From: Martelella sp. HB161492
Lineage (GTDB): Bacteria > Pseudomonadota > Alphaproteobacteria > Rhizobiales > Rhizobiaceae
Direction of reading: 5' to 3'
Length of the DNA: 64,000 nucleotides
Assembly: GCF_013184775.1 (NCBI RefSeq)
Contig: NZ_JAATVV010000001.1
Location: forward strand, 551,873 to 615,872
Of this stretch, positions 43,801-52,510 are shown one piece after another. The position numbers and the translations under genes are program-made. The notes beneath the pieces are model-generated. The model saw nothing but the letters and a program-made list of their open reading frames with translations, was not told the origin of the DNA and made no database searches. Each line of letters starts with the position of its first letter. Positions within the stretch are counted from its first letter, which is position 1.

Positions 43801-44121
43801 CTCGCTCTCCCCGCCCGATAGGAATCGGATCCTCGCAGCTTCGGCAAGGCTAATCAACGCCGTTGCCGATCAGCGCATCGGAGCGATGGACAGCACGATA
43901 GGGACGCGGCGAGGATGGCAGGCAGCTTCGCAACACCGGCCGCACGGCTTTGGATGTCGATTTCGCCGGCAAGGTCAGTGTGGCTGGCTTGCCCCGGACC
44001 ACCAGCGAAGACGGCAACAGCATCTATATGAAAAAGTGAAGTTTTCTTTGCCGCGACCTCATTTAGCTTCACTGGCATAGGACAAAGGACATCGCTCCGG
44101 CGAAAGACCAGGGAGTGGAGC
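43801..44121. other. Divergent upstream region of the CoA-transferase-like and 442-aa genes
   Basis: A stretch of 321 bases with no supported gene. The part near 44030-44110 precedes the GGGAGTGGAGC ribosome binding site of the 442-aa gene. No named operator was seen. Confidence 0.45.
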
Positions 44122-45450
44122 ATGAAAGTAGACCTCGGTACCCAGAGCTTTCCGATTTTCAGGGAAAGACCCTTGCAGGACACTGTGCGGCAGGCAGGCA
44201 GACGAAGTCTCTCGCTTGGCGCACGGACGGAAACTTCGGGCAGAGCCGACGACCGCTCTGCCGAAACGTTCCGGCATGCCGCGAGCATCAGTGCTCTGGC
44301 CAGGATGCCGGCGCGCTCATTGTCAGACGGTTTGCGCGATCACGATGCGGCGAAAGCAGAGGCCGCAACCAGCTCTTCGCTGCCGGCAGTGGCTGGCAGT
44401 TCGCCTACGGCGTCGGCACCGGCCGGTAGCGGGATTGATTTCAATGCGTTTCCGGATCTTGTTGCCAGAATTGCCGCTGCGGATGATGCCGGCCCTCTTC
44501 TTGAAGCACTTTTCCTTCCATATCGCCAACTTCGTTTCGAGGCCTTATGGGAAGAAGTCCGGTGCGGCGGCGGCGATTTTTCCTTTGAGGCTGTTGAAAA
44601 TTTCGCCAAGGCCGTGAACACCGCTTTCAGGGCAGGGCTTGATAGCCTTGAGGCACTTAAGCCGGAAGAGCGGTACCCGTTTCTGACCAACGTCCTGATG
44701 CCGTTGTTTCAGGACGCCTGTGCCGTCGGACAGGAAGACCTGGTGACCGATGTCGTCGACAAGGTGACAAGCCTGCTGACGCCGGAAGAGCAGTGGAAGG
44801 CCTTGAAGATGATGGGAAGGATAATACTCGATCCGTCCTATGAGAGCAGTTTGCCAGACGATGACAAAAGCCGGCTCAACCCGGCTGGAAGCACACCGGA
44901 TGTACGGACACGGCGACAGACTGACGCCTTCTTAAGGGCCATTTCGCAACTGAAACAGCCGCTGCGCGCCACTTTGATGTTTACGACATTGGAGCTCATC
45001 AACCATCACGTACGCAATGCGGCACAGCAAGGCCCATTACTTGAAATGTTCAGGCACTTCAGCAAGATGGCTCCCGAAATCGAAACGGACGTGCCGCTCG
45101 CCGGGCGCGTTCTTTCGAACGGGCCCACCTCACCATTGACGATCGAGGAGGCCAAATGCCACATTGATCTATTGAACGCGCACGGACAAAGCGCCGTTGT
45201 TGATACGCTGATGGCGGAACTCCACCTGAACCTTCGCGGCGTGACGGGGCACCGGCCAGAAGATATTCCTGACCATGTCCTGCTCTGGCGAACGGCCAGA
45301 GGCGAGATTCAGATCACACCGCGGCGACATCGTATTTACAATCAGAAATTGAATGATTTCAAAGAGGCCTTGCGGAAACCCGGCATACTACGGTCAGCCG
45401 AAGTCGCTGTTCGATCTGACCGAGATGACAACAATCAGGGCAGCGCGTAG
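44122..45450 (+). CDS. Orphan 442-aa protein with a disordered Ser/Ala-rich N-terminus, effector-like
   Basis: I do not recognise this protein. Residues 1-105 are Ser/Ala/Arg-rich and probably disordered, with no hydrophobic signal peptide. Residues 107-430 look fully helical (FPDLVARIAAADDAGPLLEAL, ENFAKAVNTAFRAGLDSLEAL, LLTPEEQWKALKMMGRIIL, PLRATLMFTTLELINHHV). That layout resembles type III or IV secreted effectors of plant-associated bacteria, but no secretion gene is in the window and this is only inference. GGGAGTGGAGC precedes the ATG. It stands alone between a divergent CoA-transferase-like gene and a convergent GntR gene. Confidence 0.7.
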   Translation: MKVDLGTQSFPIFRERPLQDTVRQAGRRSLSLGARTETSGRADDRSAETFRHAASISALARMPARSLSDGLRDHDAAKAEAATSSSLPAVAGSSPTASAPAGSGIDFNAFPDLVARIAAADDAGPLLEALFLPYRQLRFEALWEEVRCGGGDFSFEAVENFAKAVNTAFRAGLDSLEALKPEERYPFLTNVLMPLFQDACAVGQEDLVTDVVDKVTSLLTPEEQWKALKMMGRIILDPSYESSLPDDDKSRLNPAGSTPDVRTRRQTDAFLRAISQLKQPLRATLMFTTLELINHHVRNAAQQGPLLEMFRHFSKMAPEIETDVPLAGRVLSNGPTSPLTIEEAKCHIDLLNAHGQSAVVDTLMAELHLNLRGVTGHRPEDIPDHVLLWRTARGEIQITPRRHRIYNQKLNDFKEALRKPGILRSAEVAVRSDRDDNNQGSA

Positions 45451-45476
45451 AGCGTTCTGGCGGTGGGCACGATGCT

Positions 45477-46148
45477 TCAGCGCATCCGCGCGATGGAGAG
45501 CGCGATATGGGCGCGGCGCAGATGGCAGACAGACATGAGATCGCCGGCCTCAAGCGCGGCGAGAATATCCGCCGTCTCGCCGGCATAGATCTCGATTTCG
45601 CTTCTCAGGTCGATCCGGTCGGCGGTGACCGCCTGCAGCCAGATCCGCGCCGTGCGGAAATAGAGCTGCTCGCTGATATCCTTCAGCGGCCGGTTCAGCG
45701 AGAGCGCCGTCAGCGCCAGAAACATATCGCGGTCGAGTGCCGCAAAGGCGCGGGGAGACGGATCATGCTTCAGCGCTTCGGCGCGATGATGAAGATCGGC
45801 AAAATCTGCGATCACCGATGGCGTGATCGCCACCGGATCCAGCCTGCCGATCAGAATGATCAGTTCGGTGCGCAGCTGATAGACCTGATCGAGCTCGTCC
45901 ATATCGACATCGGTGACGAAAGTGCCGACCCCATGAACCGAGCGCAGCAGCCCGTCATCTTCAAGCCGTGCCAGCGCCCGGCGCAGCGGCGTGCGCGACA
46001 CGCCGAATTCCTCCGCCAGTTCAGCCTCGGAAAGCCGCATGCCGGGCGGGTAATCAAGCATCAATATCCGTTCGCGCAGCGCATCATGGATCTGCTCGAA
46101 GCGGTCACGCCCGGAAAGGGCGTGCTCCCCCGTCACTGATTTGTCCAT
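45477..46148 (-). CDS. GntR-family regulator with FCD domain
   Basis: A 223-residue FadR-subfamily regulator. The N-terminal winged helix reads ALRERILMLDYPPGMRLSEAEL, then AEEFGVSRTPLRRALARLEDDGLL and GVGTFVTDV. The helical ligand-binding FCD domain (about 85-215) has metal-site candidates in DRDMFLALTAL and the later His-containing helix CHLRRAHIAL. It overlaps the argE-family gene by 16 bases and is the third gene of the doeA-argE-gntR operon. It probably binds the two TGTTGTrCACrACA boxes in the doeA/aminotransferase promoter region. Confidence 0.88.
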   Translation of the reverse strand: MDKSVTGEHALSGRDRFEQIHDALRERILMLDYPPGMRLSEAELAEEFGVSRTPLRRALARLEDDGLLRSVHGVGTFVTDVDMDELDQVYQLRTELIILIGRLDPVAITPSVIADFADLHHRAEALKHDPSPRAFAALDRDMFLALTALSLNRPLKDISEQLYFRTARIWLQAVTADRIDLRSEIEIYAGETADILAALEAGDLMSVCHLRRAHIALSIARMR

Positions 46149-47299
46149 ATGCCACCCAGCCTTTCGAACATGGTGAGGCAGCGGCTCAGCTGGTCAAGCG
46201 TGATGAACTCGTCCGGCTGATGCGCCTCGCTGATCGACCCCGGACCGCAGACCACCGCGTCCATGCCGATCTCCTGATAGAACCCGGCCTCGGTGCCGAA
46301 GGAGACCAGCGATGCTTCCGCCTCGCCGGTCATGGCAAAGGCAAGGTCACGCGCTGCATTCTCACGCTTCGGCAAAAGGGCCGCCGCCTCGCCGATCACC
46401 GCCGTCGCAATGGCGCTCTCCTTCGCCACCGCCTGCATCATCGGCAAGAGCCGATGCTGGCAATAGTCGGAAATGTCGTTCTTGACCAGCGCCATGTCCT
46501 CGGCAATCACCGGGCGCATCTCCCATTTCAACACGGCGCGCGGCGCAATCACATTATGCGACAGCCCGCCTTCAATACCGCCGATATTCAGTGTCGAAAA
46601 CGGTGGCAGGAAGCGCGATCCTTCCGGCACGCGATCGATCAGCCGGGTGCGAAGCTCGATCAGTCTTGCGATATAGCGGGCGGCATATTCAATCGCGTTG
46701 ACGCCGAGCTCCGGCCGCGAGGAATGGCCCGACGTGCCGGTAAAGGTCACGGTATATTCGCAGCATCCCTTGTGCCCCTCGATCACCTGCATTCCGGTCG
46801 GCTCGCCGACAATGGCAAGAGCCGGGCGGATCGCCCGTTTGCCAAGCTCCTTGACCAGCGATCGCGCCCCGAGGCAACCCACCTCCTCATCATGGGTAAA
46901 GGCAAAATGGATCGGCCGCTCTGTCGCCATCGCCGCCAGGAGATCAAGCCGGGCGAGACAGGCGGCGATGAAACCCTTCATGTCACAGGTGCCGCGCCCG
47001 AACAGCTTTCCCTGCCGCTCTGAAAGCGTGAAGGGATCGCTGCTCCAGTTCTGGTCGCTCACCGGCACGACATCGGTATGGCCGGCCAGCATCAGCCCGC
47101 CATCCCGCTCCGGCCCGAGCGTTGCGAACAGATTGGCCTTCTGCCCGCTTGGATCGGTCATGATCTCGATGCGGGCACCCTGGTCGGCAAGCCTTTCAGC
47201 GATATAGGCGATCGCCGGAAGATTGCTGTCGGAAGAGACGGTCGGAAAGGCGACGAGGTCGGCAAGGATCGACCGGCAGCGGGAAAGCGCCCCCTCCAT
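46133..47299 (-). CDS. argE: M20 family deacetylase, ArgE-like
   Basis: A 388-residue zinc amidohydrolase. The metal and catalytic motifs are complete: LMLAGHTDVVPV (His and Asp), GRGTCDMKGF (bridging Asp), FTHDEEVGCLG (catalytic Glu plus ligand Glu) and VCGPGSISEAHQPDEF (final His ligand region). Family members remove the acetyl group from N-acetylornithine. Here it lies four bases after a doeA-like ectoine hydrolase gene, so N-acetyl-diaminobutyrate is an equally good candidate substrate. The symbol reflects the family, not a proven role in arginine synthesis. Confidence 0.85.
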   Translation of the reverse strand: MEGALSRCRSILADLVAFPTVSSDSNLPAIAYIAERLADQGARIEIMTDPSGQKANLFATLGPERDGGLMLAGHTDVVPVSDQNWSSDPFTLSERQGKLFGRGTCDMKGFIAACLARLDLLAAMATERPIHFAFTHDEEVGCLGARSLVKELGKRAIRPALAIVGEPTGMQVIEGHKGCCEYTVTFTGTSGHSSRPELGVNAIEYAARYIARLIELRTRLIDRVPEGSRFLPPFSTLNIGGIEGGLSHNVIAPRAVLKWEMRPVIAEDMALVKNDISDYCQHRLLPMMQAVAKESAIATAVIGEAAALLPKRENAARDLAFAMTGEAEASLVSFGTEAGFYQEIGMDAVVCGPGSISEAHQPDEFITLDQLSRCLTMFERLGGIWTNQ

Positions 47300-47302
47300 C
47301 GG

Positions 47303-48487
47303 CTAGTCCTTGACGAAAAGCTGGCGCGGCACGTTTGCCAGTGCTTCTGCCGGGCCATCCTCGCGGATCAGAATGGTTTCGGTCGTCTCCATGCCCCAGT
47401 CCTCCATCCACAATCCGGGCATGAAATGGAAGGTCATGCCCGGCTCCAGCAGCGTCTCGTCACTGGAGCGGATCGATACGGTGTGTTCGCCCCAGTCCGG
47501 CGGATAGGCAAGGCCAACCGCATAGCCGGCGCGATGCGGCCGCTCGATGCCGATCTTCCACAGCACCTTTTCCAGCGCCAGCGCCACGTCGCCCGCCCGG
47601 TTGCCGGGACGCGCCGCTTCGATGCCGGCGGCAAGGCCTTCGGCAAGCGCGTCTGCCGCATCGCGCATGAATTGCGGTGGCTTGCCGAAATAGAGCGTGC
47701 GGCAAAGCGGAGCGTGGTAACGGCGAAAGCATCCGGCCTGCTCGATGAAGGTCGCCTCACCCGGTTTCAGCACATCGCCATTCCAGGTCAGATGCGGCGC
47801 CGAGGCATCCGCGCCTGACGGCAAGAGCGGCACGATTGCCGGATAGTCACCCCAGGCATCGCCGACACCGGTTGTCGCCGTCTTCTGCAATTCCGCGACG
47901 AGATGGTTCTTGGCCATGCCGGGTTCGGCGATCTCGATCGCGCGGGCAATCACCGCTTCGGAGATCGACGCCGCCTTGCGCATGAAGCCGATTTCTTCCG
48001 CCGACTTCACCAGACGCTGCCAGTTGACGAGGCTTGAGGCATCGACAAAATCGGCCAGCGGCAACCCTGCCATCAGCGCCAGATGCCCCTTGGCGGTATA
48101 ATAGTAATTGCCGGTCTCGACCCCGATCCGCGCCTTCTCGAAGCCAAGCCCCGCCAGCTGCCCGGCCAGATCATCCATCGGATGACAGTCGGTCGCCTGG
48201 ATGTAGCGGTCAGGATAGTAAAGCAGATGATCCTCGGGCAATGTCGTGGTGCGCTTGGCACCGTTCACATCCATCAGCCGGCCCCACCAGTAGGGCGCGC
48301 CCTCGCCGGTGATGATTACGCCCTGATCGACATAGAAGGACCAGCCGTCATAGCCGGTCAGCCAGTTCATCGCCGTCGGCGCGGTGACGAAAAGACAGTC
48401 AATCCCCTCGCGTGCCATGGCTGCCCTGACGAGCAGCAGGCGCCGCCTATATTCCTCACCCGAAAAGGGCAGCCTGACTGTAGACAT
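47303..48487 (-). CDS. doeA: M24 (Xaa-Pro/creatinase-fold) hydrolase, ectoine hydrolase DoeA-like
   Basis: A 394-residue creatinase-fold enzyme. MNWLTGYDGWSFYVDQGVI, LLPSGADASAPHLTWNGD, GCFRRYHAPLCRT, LAYPPDWGEHT and GMTFHFMPGLWMEDWG closely follow the EutD/DoeA ectoine hydrolases known from Sinorhizobium and Halomonas. These open the ectoine ring to N-acetyl-2,4-diaminobutyrate. I chose the ATG at 48487, with CAGGAG upstream. It is the first gene of the doeA-argE-gntR operon and divergent from a class III aminotransferase. One GntR-type box lies 10 bases before its start codon. Another cyclic amide substrate is possible. Confidence 0.82.
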   Translation of the reverse strand: MSTVRLPFSGEEYRRRLLLVRAAMAREGIDCLFVTAPTAMNWLTGYDGWSFYVDQGVIITGEGAPYWWGRLMDVNGAKRTTTLPEDHLLYYPDRYIQATDCHPMDDLAGQLAGLGFEKARIGVETGNYYYTAKGHLALMAGLPLADFVDASSLVNWQRLVKSAEEIGFMRKAASISEAVIARAIEIAEPGMAKNHLVAELQKTATTGVGDAWGDYPAIVPLLPSGADASAPHLTWNGDVLKPGEATFIEQAGCFRRYHAPLCRTLYFGKPPQFMRDAADALAEGLAAGIEAARPGNRAGDVALALEKVLWKIGIERPHRAGYAVGLAYPPDWGEHTVSIRSSDETLLEPGMTFHFMPGLWMEDWGMETTETILIREDGPAEALANVPRQLFVKD

Positions 48488-48496
48488 GCCGACTCC

Positions 48497-48513
48497 TGTT
48501 GTGCACGACATAG
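48497..48513. promoter_or_regulatory. GntR-type operator, doeA side
   Basis: TGTTGTGCACGACATAG differs at 2 of 17 positions from the box at 48600 and contains the near-perfect palindrome TGTTGTGCACGACA. It lies just upstream of doeA, where binding would block transcription or initiation. Confidence 0.65.
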
Positions 48514-48599
48514 CTGGATTTTTCCAAAAACACGATCAAAATGGGCTTCAAAGTTCCGAAAAACGCTTTCAGGGTTGACTTTCCGCGCCTTCATGCTGT

Positions 48600-48616
48600 T
48601 GTTGTACACAACATAG
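48600..48616. promoter_or_regulatory. GntR-type operator, aminotransferase side
   Basis: TGTTGTACACAACATAG is the partner of the box at 48497, with 103 bases between their starts (close to ten helical turns). It is 84 bases upstream of the aminotransferase start. Confidence 0.65.
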
Positions 48617-48700
48617 GAGCCAATTGTGCCAACCGTCAAGCGGCCTGAAGGCGAAAGCGAAAAGGCCTGCCGGGCCGCCACGAAGAGAGGAGCCGCAGCG

Positions 48701-50074
48701 ATGCTGACCAATGACCAGCTCGACCGGTTTGACCGCGAAAACTTCTTCCATCCCTCGACCCATCTCGCCCAGCATGCGCGCGGCGAGAGCCAAAGCCGGA
48801 TCGTCACCGGCGGCAAGGGGGTCTTTATCGAGGATCGCGATGGTAACCGCCTGCTCGATGCCTTTGGCGGCCTCTATTGCGTCAATGTCGGCTACGGCCG
48901 CGCGAAGATCATCGACGCTATCGCGGACCAGGCGAAATCGCTCGCCTATTACCACGCCTATGCCGGCCACGGCACCGAAGCCTCGATCACGCTGGCCAAG
49001 ATGGTGATGGAGCGGGCACCGTCGCACATGTCCAAGGTCTATTTCGGCCTGTCCGGCTCGGATGCCAATGAGACCAACATCAAGCTGGTCTGGTATTATA
49101 ACAACATCCTCGGACGGCCGGAGAAGAAGAAGATCATTTCGCGCCGCCGCGGCTATCACGGTTCCGGGCTGATGACCGGCTCGCTCACCGGTCTGCCGGG
49201 TTTCCAGCGCAAGTTCGACCTGCCGCTCGATCGGGTATTCCACACGGAAGCGCCCTATTTCTTCCGCCGTACCGACCTTTCTATGAGCGAGGCGGATTTC
49301 GTTGCCCATTGCGTCGCCGAGCTGGAAGCGCTGATCGCCCGGGAGGGTGCCGACACAATCGCCGCCTTCATCGGCGAACCGGTGCTTGGCACCGGCGGCA
49401 TCGTGCCGCCGCCTCAGGGCTACTGGAAAGCCATTTCAGCCGTGCTGCAGAAACACGATATCATGCTGATCGCCGATGAGGTGGTCACCGGCTTCGGCCG
49501 GCTCGGCACCATGTTCGGCTCCGATCATTACGGCCTCAAACCCGATCTGATCACCATCGCCAAGGGACTGACGTCAGCCTATGCGCCACTGTCCGGCACG
49601 ATCGTTTCCGACATGGTCTGGGAGGTTCTGGAAAAGGGCACCGACGAAAACGGTCCGATCGGCCATGGCTGGACCTATTCCGCCCACCCGATCGGCGCGG
49701 CAGCCGGTGTCGCCAATCTTGAGCTGATCGACGAACTTGGCCTTGTCGACAATGCCCGCGAGACCGGCGCCTATTTCCGTGCCGCCATGGGCGATGCGCT
49801 GGGCGATCATCCCCATGTCGGCGATATTCGCGGAGAAGGCATGCTGCTTGCCGTGGAATGCGTGAAGGACCGTGGCAATCGCACCTTCTTCGATGCCGAC
49901 GAGAAGATCGGCTACAAGCTGGCCGCAGCGCTGCTGTCAAAGGGCGTCATTGCCCGCGCCATGCCTGAAGGCGATATTCTTGGCTACGCCCCGCCGCTTT
50001 GCCTGACACGTGAGGAAGCCGACCAGATCGTCGACGCGACCAGACAGGCGGTGATCTCGGTTCTCGGATCGTAA
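48701..50074 (+). CDS. Class III PLP-dependent aminotransferase
   Basis: A 457-residue enzyme. DRDGNRLLDAFGGLYCVNVGYGR is the N-terminal signature, GLSGSDANETNIKL binds the PLP phosphate, GYHGSG follows, and LIADEVVTGFGRLG holds the cofactor Asp. TIAKGLTSAYAPL carries the Schiff-base Lys. It resembles the polyamine/omega-amino acid transaminases (SpuC-like). From its position opposite the doeA operon, conversion of diaminobutyrate to aspartate semialdehyde (DoeD role) is my inference. I start at the ATG at 48701 because AGAGAGGAGCC precedes it; an open frame from 48626 lacks a binding site. Confidence 0.88.
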   Translation: MLTNDQLDRFDRENFFHPSTHLAQHARGESQSRIVTGGKGVFIEDRDGNRLLDAFGGLYCVNVGYGRAKIIDAIADQAKSLAYYHAYAGHGTEASITLAKMVMERAPSHMSKVYFGLSGSDANETNIKLVWYYNNILGRPEKKKIISRRRGYHGSGLMTGSLTGLPGFQRKFDLPLDRVFHTEAPYFFRRTDLSMSEADFVAHCVAELEALIAREGADTIAAFIGEPVLGTGGIVPPPQGYWKAISAVLQKHDIMLIADEVVTGFGRLGTMFGSDHYGLKPDLITIAKGLTSAYAPLSGTIVSDMVWEVLEKGTDENGPIGHGWTYSAHPIGAAAGVANLELIDELGLVDNARETGAYFRAAMGDALGDHPHVGDIRGEGMLLAVECVKDRGNRTFFDADEKIGYKLAAALLSKGVIARAMPEGDILGYAPPLCLTREEADQIVDATRQAVISVLGS

Positions 50075-50107
50075 GCGGGGAAGAGCTCCGGCGGGACAGG
50101 CAGCAAA

Positions 50108-50137
50108 AAGGCCGGACGGCGAGCACCGTCCGGCCTT
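50108..50137. terminator. Strong bidirectional terminator
   Basis: AAGGCCGGACGG and CCGTCCGGCCTT form a perfect 12-base stem around CGAGCA, with an A-run on the left side. It lies between the convergent aminotransferase gene and the small membrane protein gene. Confidence 0.85.
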
Positions 50138-50151
50138 CACATCATTTCGCC

Positions 50152-50355
50152 TCAATGATTGATCACCCGCCGCAGCAACTGCACTGCTGCATGAAGGGCC
50201 AGGAGCCCTAGCCCGATGAGGATCGCGAGACGGCTGACCGGAATGAACATGCTGTTCTGAAGCAGATCGACCGTATCGACATAACCAAAGAAGCAGACAT
50301 TGATGGTCCAGGCCGCAAGGCCGACGACCACAAGCGCAAGGCCTGCCATTTTCAT
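50152..50355 (-). CDS. Small two-helix membrane protein
   Basis: A 67-residue protein of unknown function. It has two predicted membrane helices (about GLALVVVGLAAWTINVCFF and RLAILIGLGLLALHAAVQLL) and a short basic tail. I start at the ATG at 50355, which has AAGGGAG about 8 bases upstream; the frame extends 7 codons further. It is followed by a strong terminator, which supports it as a real transcription unit. It is 188 bases downstream of the thiamine-precursor binding protein gene in the same direction. Confidence 0.65.
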   Translation of the reverse strand: MKMAGLALVVVGLAAWTINVCFFGYVDTVDLLQNSMFIPVSRLAILIGLGLLALHAAVQLLRRVINH

Positions 50356-50542
50356 TACCCGATCTCCCTTTGCCACATGCTGGGTTAATGAGACCGGTCT
50401 TCGAACCGGAGGCTCGCCTCCGAAGAAGGATGCGAAGAACCGAAGGACATCCTAAAGGACATCCGTTGCGATCTTCCTAACTGGCTTTTGTGGCAATTTT
50501 GAAACCTTGCATTATGACAGGTTCAGTTTTTTTGCAGAATTC

Positions 50543-51481
50543 TCAGGGCAGTTCGACGGCGATGTCGCTGACGGCAGGCGCCGCCTTGATCAGGCCATTT
50601 TCCACCATGAATGCGCCGAACCGCTGGTAGCGTCCCGTATCCAGCGCCGCCGGCCGTTTGGCAAAACGAGCAACGCTGTCGATGAAGGCCTGATGGTTGA
50701 GATCGTCATCGAGATCCGGATAGGCTTTGGCAAACAGCTGCCAGGCGGCATCCGGGTGATTGGTGATGTAGATCGTCGCCTGCTCGACGGCATCGAGAAA
50801 GCGCGGCAGCCGGTCATCGGAAAGCATGTCCCGGCGTGTCACATAGATCAGCTCGTCATAGGCAGGAACACCGTTTTCCTCCGGATAGAAGGCCTTGCCC
50901 TCGGCGCCGTCCAGCTTCATCTGGGTCAGTTCGAAATTCCGGAATGCGCCGATCGTGGCATCGACCTGACCGGACATCAGCGACTGGGTCAGGGCGAAAT
51001 TGACATTGACCAGCGTGATATCATCGCGGGTCAGTCCGGCATCCTTCAGCATCGTGGCAATCAGTGCATCCTCAATGCCGGCAACGGAAAAGCCGACCTT
51101 CCTGCCCTTCAGATCGGCAAGCGTCTTCACCGGCCCGTCAGCAAGGGTCATCAGCGTGTTGAGCGGTGTCGAAACCAGCGTGCCGAAGCGGACGATATCA
51201 ACGCCGGCATCATGATCGAGATAGAGGTTCGGCTGATAATGGATGCCGATATCGGCCTTGCCCGAGGCCACCATGCGCGGCACCATGGATGGATCGGATG
51301 GCGGCACCAGCGTGACGTCAAGCCCGTCTTTTTCAAACAGGCCAAGACTTTGCGCCACGACCATCGGCGCATGATCCGGATTGACGAACCATTCCAGCAT
51401 CACGGTCAGCTTGTCATTGGCGGAAGCCAGCCCCGGAAGGGTAAGGCTCAGGGCGGCAGCGAGGATGAATTTACGCAACAT
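50543..51481 (-). CDS. thiY: ThiY-like ABC substrate-binding protein for a thiamine pyrimidine precursor
   Basis: A 312-residue periplasmic protein of the NMT1/THI5 family. The signal peptide is residues 1-22 (KFILAAALSLTLPGLASA). The mature start KLTVMLEWFVNPDHAPMVVAQ is the canonical ThiY/THI5 motif, and the later DGPVKTLADLKGRKVGFSVAGIE fits too. Such proteins bind formylaminopyrimidine, which is converted to the HMP part of thiamine. I start at the ATG at 51481 behind GGAGACTTCTCGA. It is the second gene after a TPP riboswitch, which strongly supports the thiamine role. Confidence 0.87.
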   Translation of the reverse strand: MLRKFILAAALSLTLPGLASANDKLTVMLEWFVNPDHAPMVVAQSLGLFEKDGLDVTLVPPSDPSMVPRMVASGKADIGIHYQPNLYLDHDAGVDIVRFGTLVSTPLNTLMTLADGPVKTLADLKGRKVGFSVAGIEDALIATMLKDAGLTRDDITLVNVNFALTQSLMSGQVDATIGAFRNFELTQMKLDGAEGKAFYPEENGVPAYDELIYVTRRDMLSDDRLPRFLDAVEQATIYITNHPDAAWQLFAKAYPDLDDDLNHQAFIDSVARFAKRPAALDTGRYQRFGAFMVENGLIKAAPAVSDIAVELP

Positions 51482-51523
51482 TCGAGAAGTCTCCAGAGTG
51501 AGTGCCGGAAGAACCGTCAAGCT

Positions 51524-52282
51524 TCAGGCGGTTGCTGCCCAGCGTGTGAAAAGGGGGGCGGCAAGATCCACCGCCTTGCGAAACAGAACGGCCTCAGCCG
51601 CCAGGATGACCATCGCCGCAAACACCATGTCCGTTTGCATGCGGGCATTGGCCTGCACCATGACGAAACCGAGCCCGCCGGCCGCCCCCACCCATTCGCC
51701 GACCACCGCGCCGAGCGGCGCCAGCGGTGCGGCAATCCTGAGACCGGAAAAGAGAGCGGGCACGGCAAGCGGCAGGCGGATGAAAAACAGAAGATCAAGC
51801 CCTTCCGCACCATCCAGCCGCGCCGCCCGGATGACGTTGATATCCGTGCGCATCAGCCCGTCGGCAAAGGACGACGCGACCGGGAAAAAGACGATGATCG
51901 CCGTCATCACCACTTTTGACGAAAGGCCGAAGCCGAACCAGAGCACCAGCATCGGCGCAATAACGAAGACGGGGAAGGATTGCAGCACGACAAAGACCGG
52001 CCAGACCAGCCGTCCGAACCGCGGCCAGGCAGCAACCATGAGTGCGGTCGCCGCGCCGAAGCCGACACCAGCAGCAAAGCCGGCGAGGATTTCGCGCAGG
52101 GTGATCAGCGCGGCGGCGGCAAGCGTCTGATGGGCACTCAAAAGCTTGCCCGTCACGGCAAGCGGTGCCGGCAGGATATAGGGCGGCGGGACCAGAAAGA
52201 AGATCGCCAGCTGCCAGACAAGAAGCACCAGAATGGCGGCGCGAAGGCCGAGATAAAATGTCTCAAGCGTGGATTTGAACAC
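51524..52282 (-). CDS. thiX: ThiX-like ABC transporter permease
   Basis: A 252-residue inner-membrane permease with about six helices. The EAA-type loop near VIRAARLDGAEGLDLLFFIRLPLAVPALFSGLRIAAPLA contacts an ATPase. I start at the GTG at 52282, which has GGGGAGAAGAC upstream; the longer open frame toward 52498 runs through the riboswitch leader and is not protein-like. It is first in the operon, 42 bases before thiY. No ThiZ-type ATPase gene is in the window, so the ATPase must be elsewhere or shared. Confidence 0.85.
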   Translation of the reverse strand: MFKSTLETFYLGLRAAILVLLVWQLAIFFLVPPPYILPAPLAVTGKLLSAHQTLAAAALITLREILAGFAAGVGFGAATALMVAAWPRFGRLVWPVFVVLQSFPVFVIAPMLVLWFGFGLSSKVVMTAIIVFFPVASSFADGLMRTDINVIRAARLDGAEGLDLLFFIRLPLAVPALFSGLRIAAPLAPLGAVVGEWVGAAGGLGFVMVQANARMQTDMVFAAMVILAAEAVLFRKAVDLAAPLFTRWAATA

Positions 52283-52510
52283 GTCTTCTCCCCGGCATGA
52301 CAACCGGGCGCTGGCAATATCGCACCTGCTGACGGAAGCGGTCTCCGGCCAGGCGGGAAGGCGATATTGCGGCAGCGATGCAGCGCGCGGCAGATGTTGA
52401 AGGAACACCGCCCTGATGAGCCGGCAATGAGCCGTGCCCGGGCGATGCGCCTGACGGTTGAGCCGACGCGCAAAATGAGCCAGATTTTCTGATGGCAATG
52501 GCCAAGATGA

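Noticed and set aside
50400..50480. Short repeats (AGGACATCC twice; GAGGCTCGCCTC) upstream of thiY's downstream neighbour
   Set aside because: Too short and local to call a repeat family or operator; probably chance or a weak transcript-end structure.
50507..51919. A 470-codon plus-strand frame opposite the thiXY genes
   Set aside because: Antisense shadow, His/Arg-rich; the TPP riboswitch and ThiY motifs fix the coding strand.
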